Below, piece after piece: positions 57,300 to 64,000 of a DNA stretch of 64,000 nucleotides. Below the pieces are notes generated by a model. That model saw only the letters and a program-made list of their open reading frames with translations. It made no database searches and had not been told where the DNA came from. The stretch's first letter is position 1. The number at the start of each line of letters is the position of its first letter. The stretch is from Eurosta solidaginis (Eukaryota; Arthropoda; Insecta; Diptera; Tephritidae), in the NCBI RefSeq assembly GCF_040869045.1, contig NC_090319.1, positions 60,050,779-60,114,778 of the forward strand, in the 5' to 3' direction. Position numbers and translations under genes: made by a program.

Positions 57300-57790
57300 T
57301 TGGCGATTAACCGTTTAAGCGCGTCAGTCGCTTCTTCTCCCTGCCAACTGGCGCCAATTGGTCACACCAAGGGAGTTTATATCATTTTCCACCTTTTCCC
57401 CTGCTTCCATAGGCCGGGTTCCGCTGAACGTCATCCTTCATTCGCATAACATGGCCTAGCCAGCGCAGCCGCTGCATTTTAATTCGGCGGACTATGTTGA
57501 TGTCTACGTAAAGCTCGTACAGCTCACCGTTAAATCTTCTTCGGTACTCGCCATCGCCAACGCGTAGAGGTCCATGAATGTTTCGAAGAACTTTTCTCTC
57601 GAACACTCCCAGAGCCGCTTCATCTGATGTTGTATGAAGCTTACTACCATCTTGTAAAGCGAGTGTGCGATCCTTGGCGAGAGACCCCAGCTCACATACA
57701 ATAGTACAAAGCAACCAAGGCCCTTCTAGCTCTATTTGAGCTTGCAACACAGCTTTCTGCACAGCGTAATTGCATACCAATTGAGAGAGG
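57300..57790 (-). pseudogene. RTE-like LINE, C-terminal end
   Basis: Minus frame 57382-57780 reads LGVFERKVLRNIHGPLRVGD, then GELYELYVDINIVRRIKMQR and LRWLGHVMRM. It is followed out of frame by NSLGVTNWRQLAGRRSD and the UTR CGGTTAATCGCCAATTAAGC. This is the characteristic C-terminal domain of RTE-type and related LINEs. The polymerase core is absent here. A related polymerase piece is at 26926. Confidence 0.8.
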
Positions 57791-58609
57791 CCTCAAAGTA
57801 GAGATCTTATATCTCCTTGTAAAAAGAACTAATTCCGTTTTGTTAGCGTTGAAAGCTGACTTGCGCGACTTGATCTACGTAATTACCATGTACATATGCC
57901 CTACGGAACAACGCCCAGAATTCTCAGAAATGTATCCCTGCACTGCTCTTGCATACTCTTCTCTCGATTACGGTGTCACACCATTACGCTGCTCCATTTT
58001 TAATGGACGCAAGTTTGTTAATGAATAAACCCACCTCAATTTCTGTATCAACCAGATATCTATCGATAATCTCAGGCAGATTAGCTCTTCATTCTATGGA
58101 CGGTGTGAGAGTCTTATAAGTCTCACTACTTCCTCCGTCCATCGTGCAGCCTGTAGGCCGGTAATGTCGCATTTGTATTCACAGCGACACCAACCACCCC
58201 GGTAGCTTCACATACATACGCTATTAAGAGTCCGGAAATCGAAATGAATTATTGTCAGGAAGAGGTGTTTTTCCTTTATCTTTAAGCATTGTCCTCACTC
58301 ATGCCAAAATATGGAAAACAAAGTTATTTCCAGATTTATATCGCCGACCACAACAATAACAATTCTTCAACGACAAGAACAGTGGCACATTTGTAAGTAC
58401 ATACAATTGCGTATCAGACATGTCATCAGTTTGTTAAGTGACTGACAGAACTAGAAAGAACCGGAAAGATAACTCCACGTTGACACTTTGAATTTGAAAA
58501 CAAAAATTAAATTACAATAACAAAAATCAATAAATACGCAAAAGGTGCAAAGTAAAATTAAATATGACAATCAATTTTGAAGTGTGAATAAAAAAAAAAC
58601 AAATTTTTT
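57791..58609. other. unassigned stretch
   Basis: No recognised element. Ends in A-rich sequence near 58580-58600. Confidence 0.35.
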
Positions 58610-58765
58610 TAAGTTAAACGGTTTCATTGAAAACAATACTTACATGAAGTAATAATAATACTAAAAGCTATAAAATAATTAGGTAGGTCCTAGGTACTAG
58701 TCATCACACTCCTCACCAATCTGGAGCGTGATCAGACAATTAAATAAAAGCGTTGGGCGCGTGAT
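58610..58765 (-). repeat. dispersed repeat, inverted copy of 46.43-46.68 kb
   Basis: TTAAACGGTTTCATTGAAAA, TTACATGAAGTAATAATAAT, AGGTACTAGTCATCACACTC, then AATAAAAGCGTTGGGCGCGT. Confidence 0.7.
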
Positions 58766-58769
58766 TATT

Positions 58770-59080
58770 TATTGAACCATTACCGATATGTTATCGAAAA
58801 GTTATCGATATGTTTTCTAGAAGTTATAGAAGTTTTAGAAACTTGATATCGATAACAAAGGTTATAGATGAGGCATCGGTTTGTCATCAAAAATGTATCG
58901 ATTTACTATGGAAAAGCTGCCGATTATTTATTTAATAATTATCGGTATGGCATCAAAAAGTTGTCGATATGTTTTCAAGATTTCAAAAAATTATCGATTT
59001 GTTATCGAAAAATTATCAATTTACTATTGAAAAACTATCTATTCAATATCGATATGTGAGCAAACACTTACAAACTGAAT
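58770..59080. repeat. degenerate TATCGATA-rich repeat
   Basis: About ten TATCGAT/TATCGAA/ATCGATA words spaced some 15-35 bases apart, such as TTATCGAAAAGTTATCGATA. They form a decayed tandem array. Confidence 0.7.
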
Positions 59081-59086
59081 AAAAAG

Positions 59087-59945
59087 GTGGGCAGCGGGGT
59101 TTTTACACCTCAACTAGGGTGTAATCTAGCCTTTAGCCTACCCTATCATTGCAGCGTCTTCCAGGCCGAGGTGGCTGCTATAAATGAGGCCGTTGATCAC
59201 CTGAGGAATGCTGGTCACAGCTATAATAAAATTTTTATTTACTCTGACAGCCAGGCACATGTAAGTCCAGGACAGTGGAGAAGTGCCGCAAATCTCTTAA
59301 CGAGATCGCTGAGCAAACTTACCTCAGTCTGGTTCTGGGTGCCTGGACACTCGGAAATACCGGGCAATGAGATGGCTGACGAACTTGCAAGAGGGGGCAC
59401 ATCCGTTCCGCTTTCGTCGTCGTGGAAGGGATTGAACATGCCGCTCGCTACCTGTAAGCTCAATTTGAATGGAATTTTTCTTAGGGAAGCGGGTGTGAGA
59501 TGGAGCGATCTCGTATCCTGCTACCACACCAACCTCGTGTCCTGAATGGGATGCGGGACGTGCAAGGAGTCTCCTTCTTCTTAGAAGGGGGGACATATCT
59601 ATGGTGGCTGGACTTATAACTGGCCACATAGCAATCGGGAAACATGTACAATGGCTGGGTGCTCCTAATATAGTGATTACTGCAGGAGCTGCAAAGACGA
59701 AGAAGAGATAGAAACAGGCAAGCTTTTTCTGTGCGACTGTCCTGCGTTTTGGCGCAAGAGGAAGGAATCTCTGGGATCTCCCTTCTTTGACGATCTTTGT
59801 GATTTGGCTAAGCTGGACCCTAAGACATTCCTGACATTTGCTGAATCGACCTGTTGGTTTGAGTAGGGGAGAGATCCACGTGGTATCACAATGGGACCTT
59901 TTGGGCCTAAGCGCAGTGGTGCTCGCACCGGTGGCCACTCTAACC
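59087..59945 (+). pseudogene. LINE RNase H and C-terminal domain
   Basis: Frame 59087-59545 contains CSVFQAEVAAINEAVDHL (the catalytic Glu region), IFIYSDSQA (Asp region) and VWFWVPGHSEIPGNEMADEL (C-terminal motif). After frameshifts comes CRSCKDEEEIETGKLFLCDC, a Cys-rich element, then DPKTFLTFAESTCWFE and a stop. It ends in TAACCTGACCTAACC. It belongs to the I/R1/LOA group broadly but is not the same family as 5026-5705. It is truncated and lacks polymerase. Confidence 0.85.
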
Positions 59946-60472
59946 TGACCTAACCTACTTGTTATCGTTACTGATTTGTTTTCGACAAACTCATCAGTTT
60001 TTTATGAAACAGATGCTGATACTGTTATGTGATAAAATACTATTTTTTTAGCATATTTACGAAACGTTTTTTGAATGTCAACGAACAGTGCTTGCATTCG
60101 CCTTGCTTCAGTGCTCGTTGACCAACGACTAAGCCGCTACTAATACGATCAAAGTACTCTTATCAACACAGTCACAGTTGCAGTTTTTATGAGTCCTTGT
60201 TTAGACATCGAACTTCACGAGTACTTGGTACTCACACTCCTTTTATATGTAAAAGGCCGGATTTACAAAGAACGTTCTGCCAAAAGCTTCAACTACGACG
60301 GTACAGCTCGCAACTTTTCGCTTCGTTTTACGTTTACAAACTGCGCCCAAACTACAATACCTGTTTCTGCTACATGTTTTTATTAATATAAAAAACAATC
60401 AAGAAAGTTTAAGTTCGGAGAAAATCGACCATTATATAACCAAAGTGTGCTGTCATATATATAATATGATAT
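59946..60472. other. unassigned stretch
   Basis: No recognised element. TATA-rich just before the LTR at 60473. Confidence 0.35.
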
Positions 60473-60957
60473 TGTGACGAATATTAGCATCACTAAGTGA
60501 TAATAGCATCACTAAGCTGATACTAAGCAGCCACTGGTATGTACGTAAACAAATCAATCATCATTTACACACATACATACAAGGCAACGAAGAGACAAAG
60601 GCATGTAATCATCAGCCGAAGTAGTACTCACATATACACACGCATATAGCTACAAACTACAAATATACATGTATATGGCTGGGAACCAAGTATGAAGTTC
60701 GCGAAATTAATAGACCTTAGGAGAAATGGGTGAACGAGTAAACCGAGAGTATAAAAGCAGCGCAAGCTGAGGCATGACTAATCAGTTTTGATTTAAGCAT
60801 GCTATTGGTTGTATTGAAGTATAAGTGTTATTGTGAAATACTCTCAAAGTAGTCTAATAAAGACCATTTTGCATTATTGAATATTGGAGTTATTTATTCA
60901 ACAATTTAGCGATTCGAACGTTAGCAGAAGGTTGCAAATAAGGTGAATTTCCCTATG
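60473..60957 (+). mobile_element. solo LTR, 3-prime end lost
   Basis: TGTGACGAATATTAGCATCA start; TATAAAAGCAGCGCAAGCTG core promoter near 60750; AATAAAGACC near 60857. The terminal TTCGTTACA is missing and the sequence switches to a duplicated segment at 60958. ATAT precedes it at 60469-60472. Confidence 0.85.
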
Positions 60958-61298
60958 TAGTATCGCCTGTGGTCGAAATTCGACCAACTTGTATTTTTTC
61001 AACTCACGCGTTAATGCGTTAATATATGCATCCTCACTCAGTAGTAGCGGTAGTATAGCTGAAAATTATTTCACTTTAATTTAAAAATTGTTGGTTAAAA
61101 TACTTTTAGCTTCAGCTTAGTGCACAAACATTTTTGTTCTGTATTTTATTTCATTTTATTTTATTTTATATTGTTTTATTAGAGAAAAATTACAAAGATT
61201 ACAAACGGCGATGATTACTAGGACATGTTTCTGAATTTCACTTCTTCATCAATTAGTTTCTCGGGAGCTGTGTATTGAACTCGAAATCTTATTCATAC
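60958..61298 (+). repeat. duplicated segment, unit A
   Basis: GTATCGCCTGTGGTCGAAAT to TGAACTCGAAATCTT, matching 61860-62215. It includes a truncated inverted SINE S2 (61190-61298). Confidence 0.8.
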
Positions 61299-61841
61299 TG
61301 TAACGAATTTAGTGAAATTTTCCTTATTCCATACCTTCTGCTAACGTTCGAATGGCTAAACTGTTGAATAAATAACTCCAATATTCAATAATACAAAATG
61401 GGTTTTATTAGACTACTTTGAGTGTACTTCACAATAACTCTTACTTCACAACTAATTGCGTGTTTAAATTAAACTGATTACTGACTACTCACCTTGCTCT
61501 GCTTTTATGCTCTGTTGCCTTGTCCGCATATTTCTCCAAATGTCTAGACGTTTCTCCTTCTAGAATCTTCTATCTGTTTACCAGCTATATGCGTGTGTAT
61601 TTGTAGTTTATAGTATCTCGCATAGGCATATGCGTGTGTATATGTGAGTACTACTTCGGCTGATGATTACATTTGTTTATGAGTATCTCTTCGTTGCCTT
61701 GTATATACATATGTATGTAAATGGTGATTGGGTTGTTTACGTACCAATAGTGGCAGCTTACTTTATTGCTGTTGTGCCTTTATTTACTTAGTATCAGATT
61801 AGTGATGTGAGTATCACTTAGTGATACTAATATTCGTCACA
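61299..61841 (-). mobile_element. solo LTR between duplicated segments
   Basis: TGTAACGAATTTAGTGA to AATATTCGTCACA, flanked by ATAC (61295-61298) and ATAT (61842-61845). Opposite orientation to the LTR at 60473. It interrupts the SINE S2 head. Confidence 0.85.
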
Positions 61842-61855
61842 ATATAATATAATAT

Positions 61856-62290
61856 ATACTAGTATCGCCTGTGATCGAAATTCGACCAACTTGAATTTTT
61901 TTTCAACTCACTCGTTAATGCGTTAATAGATGAGCAGTGAGTGGAAAAATTGCATCCTCACTCAGTAGTAATGGTAGTAGATCTGAAAATAAACTCACTT
62001 TATTTTAAAAATGGTTGGTGAATATACTTTTACCTTCAGCTTAGTGCACAAACATTTTTGTTCTTTATTATATTTCATTTTATTTTATTTTACTGATATT
62101 AAAGAAATGGTACAAAGATTACAAACGGCGTAGGTAACAAGGACATGTTTCTGAATTGCACTTTTTCATCAGCTAATTTATCGGGAGTTGAATTTTGAAC
62201 TCGAAATCTTCAATATTCATACTTTATACTGTTGTAAAAGCAGATACCTTCGCCCACTCAGCCATAAGAATGCCCCGCTGCTCGCTCTGC
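61856..62290 (+). repeat. duplicated segment, unit B, with inverted SINE S2
   Basis: GTATCGCCTGTGATCGAAAT onward matches unit A, including TTCAGCTTAGTGCACAAACA. It continues through a complete inverted S2 (62100-62290) whose A-box region is CCCACTCAGCCATAAG. Confidence 0.8.
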
Positions 62291-62477
62291 AATTGGTCTA
62301 AGTGTTGCCTTTCTGTTGCTATTCCTCTATTCCTTTTATTAGGTGCATACCAAATCTAAATACTTTTTAATCATAATTATGTGGAATAATTATAGGCGCG
62401 CTCTAAGAGCTTAGTAACTTTGGGTTTATAGCATTGCAGCACTTCCGCTATTACCTATTATATCAATATTATTAGCT

Positions 62478-62760
62478 CTATTTAATTAGCGAGACATACT
62501 CAACTTGCTTTATACAATTGCGGGGCATTCACATGGCTGAGTGGACAGAGGCATCTGCCTTTACACTAGTATAAAGTATGAATATTGAAGATTTCGAGTT
62601 CAATACTCAACTCCCGAGAAACTAGCTGATGAAGAAGTGAAATTCAGAAACATATCCTAGTAACCATCGCCGTTTGTAAACTTTGTAATTTTTCTCTAAT
62701 ATCAATAACAAAAACAATTCTATAAAGCAATTTGAGCATGTCTCGCTAATTAAATACAGA
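62478..62760 (+). mobile_element. SINE S2 with preceding inverted tail
   Basis: 62478-62520 is an S2 tail in reverse (TTTAATTAGCGAGACATACT). 62521-62760 is a full forward S2 with an A-box-like TGGCTGAGTGGAC, a B-box-like TTCGAGTTCAATAC and tail GAGCATGTCTCGCTAATTAA. Together with the copy at 62100-62290 this makes an inverted pair. Confidence 0.8.
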
Positions 62761-64000
62761 TAATATTATTTTATTTTATTTCCAACAAAACAGCAATGTA
62801 TACATCCGTTCGAGCACTTGCATGCGCAAAAATTTTGTCTATGCTCAGAGACTTTTATTTATATGTTTGCTTATAGTTGTTTCGTGATTTTGCTCTTATC
62901 AATTCTACCGCGTAACTTGTTCCAACATTATGCTACAGTTCAGTGAGTAAACTTACGCTTACATTTTCTAGTATTTCGTACAGCATACCATTCTTTAACA
63001 TTCTATTTCCCCATTAGCATACCACTTACAAAGACTGCGCTTAATCTTAAACCTTATGCTTACCTTCAGGATGCCCCCATACTTTGAGCAGAGATGCTTA
63101 CAAATCAAAAATTTATTTCAACTTATTGTATGTACATATGTTGTATCATGATATATTAACAATTTGAAGACGGGATTACTTTACGTAAAATCAATTTAGT
63201 ACATGCATATACACATATTTGTATGTACCCTTCAAAAAACGCGAGTACTCCATAAATAATGTAAGGAATACTCCTTTGGGAGTATAGGAGTGTTCCAAAA
63301 CTAATCTGTATTCATACAAAAAATGTGCTCCAATTAACATTGCGATGTCCTAGGAGAGGAGTAGGTGATCCCACTCTCGCTTTGTTTGTGAGTATTCCAT
63401 AGAGTACATACGTGAGAGTACTTTCCAAAGTACTTTCACTGTAGTACTCCATGGAGCACCCACAGAGGATCATATGCCAAAGTACTAAAGAGGAATTGCG
63501 TCGAAAAGAATTATCGGAGTGAATTTAATTTAAAATGAAAGTAAATGAAGAGGGGCAATACAACTTTTATATTTTTTACTACGAATATTCTTATGTTATT
63601 TAGCATTTGCGTGAATAAAGAAACTAATATTTCTCTATACTATAGTATGTACGTATAAAACCAGTGCGCGGTTGCATTTTATCAGAGTTGCCATAGTAAA
63701 ATTATATTATCAGGTATTTATATGCAATATTTTACTTTTGGCAACTCTGTTCGATCGCCATCGTGGCGTGATCAGGGTCGTTAAAAAACGAGCAATGATC
63801 GGCTGATGGTGGTCCGCAAACGCATTGCGAAGGAGTATTGTTAGAGTACTCCAACATGAAGAAAATGGAACACGTAATCCAACAATTTTTGCAGGGTATG
63901 TATGCATGATTATACCTATATACATATATGCCATCTCATTGTCTGACTGCTCATTTTCCTTGCCTAATTGTCAGTACCAAGCTGCGAATTAGCATATTCA
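62761..64000. other. unassigned end of window
   Basis: Clustered GAGTACTC/GGAGTACT-like words at 63243-63480 and 63830-63852, and an imperfect hairpin at 63685-63752 (AGAGTTGCCA / TGGCAACTCT arms). No gene is recognised. Confidence 0.4.

Larger units (their letters stand above)
54805..64000 (+). other. intron 2 (open at the window edge)
   Basis: It starts GTAAGTTAAAT and no further exon with transporter-like sequence was found to 64000. It holds the solo LTRs, LINE fragments and SINE pairs listed here. Confidence 0.65.

Noticed and set aside
59324..59938. 204-residue minus-strand open frame
   Set aside because: It is the antisense shadow of the plus-strand LINE RNase H and C-terminal region.
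1..64000. CRISPR arrays, bacterial operons, phage or toxin systems
   Set aside because: No regularly spaced direct repeats with unique spacers, no ribosome-binding-site-led gene clusters, and the coding density and splice signals are eukaryotic.

Overview
This window is intron-dominated, repeat-packed eukaryotic DNA from a higher dipteran. It suggests a tephritid fruit fly or a close acalyptrate relative, but that is inference. Support comes from the AT-rich composition, insect-style short splice signals, and a repeat whose layout matches Drosophila DINE-1/INE-1. Retroelements of the BEL/Pao, CR1/Jockey-like, RTE-like and I-group kinds, plus tRNA-derived SINEs, fit the same picture. No bacterial gene, operon, CRISPR array or rRNA gene was seen.

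The only host gene I can support is on the plus strand. Exon 1 (28832-29136) and exon 2 (54711-54804) join in phase and encode about 133 residues of the N-terminus of an SLC12 Na-K-Cl cotransporter (NKCC/Ncc69 type). They are separated by a 25.6-kb intron, and the gene continues past the window's right edge. Residues S96 and T101 fall where the kinase-regulated threonines of vertebrate NKCC1 lie.

Everything else is mobile DNA and its debris. (1) Nine main copies of one family carry a GTCCGTCC block, repeated GCCACGCCCAC modules, a 3-prime hairpin and subterminal inverted repeats; I interpret them as Helentron-type non-autonomous elements of the DINE-1 kind. (2) A 3.8-kb 5-prime-truncated CR1/Jockey-like LINE (13861-17680) is nested in one of these, with a second copy at 34315-35875. 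(3) Fragments of I-group LINEs with RNase H lie at 4.1, 5.0-5.7, 9.1, 26.6, 33.1, 52.4-53.8 and 59.1 kb. RTE-like fragments lie at 26.9-27.5, 34 and 57.3 kb. (4) A BEL/Pao integrase-end fragment lies at 43.6-45.7 kb. (5) Seven solo or partial LTRs of one family sit mostly at ATAT/ATAC targets. (6) There are several MITEs: P-like, Harbinger-like, hAT-like, and a near-perfect foldback. (7) At least two tRNA-derived SINE families are present, along with minisatellites and low-complexity tracts.

Region by region: 1-12.3 kb is fragmentary TEs; 12.4-20.5 kb is two tail-to-tail DINE-like elements with a LINE inside one; 20.5-28 kb is SINE/LINE debris; 28.8-29.1 kb is exon 1; 29.1-54.7 kb is intron 1 (an inverted minisatellite, nested MITEs, BEL, DINE-like copies); 54.7-54.8 kb is exon 2; 54.8-64 kb is intron 2 with solo LTRs, a local duplication and SINE pairs.

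The strongest unusual signal is that the inverted repeats at the two ends of the DINE-like elements change together across three variants, which points to a constrained terminal structure. The P-like MITE inside a Harbinger-like MITE inside a DINE-like element is the clearest nested transposition record.
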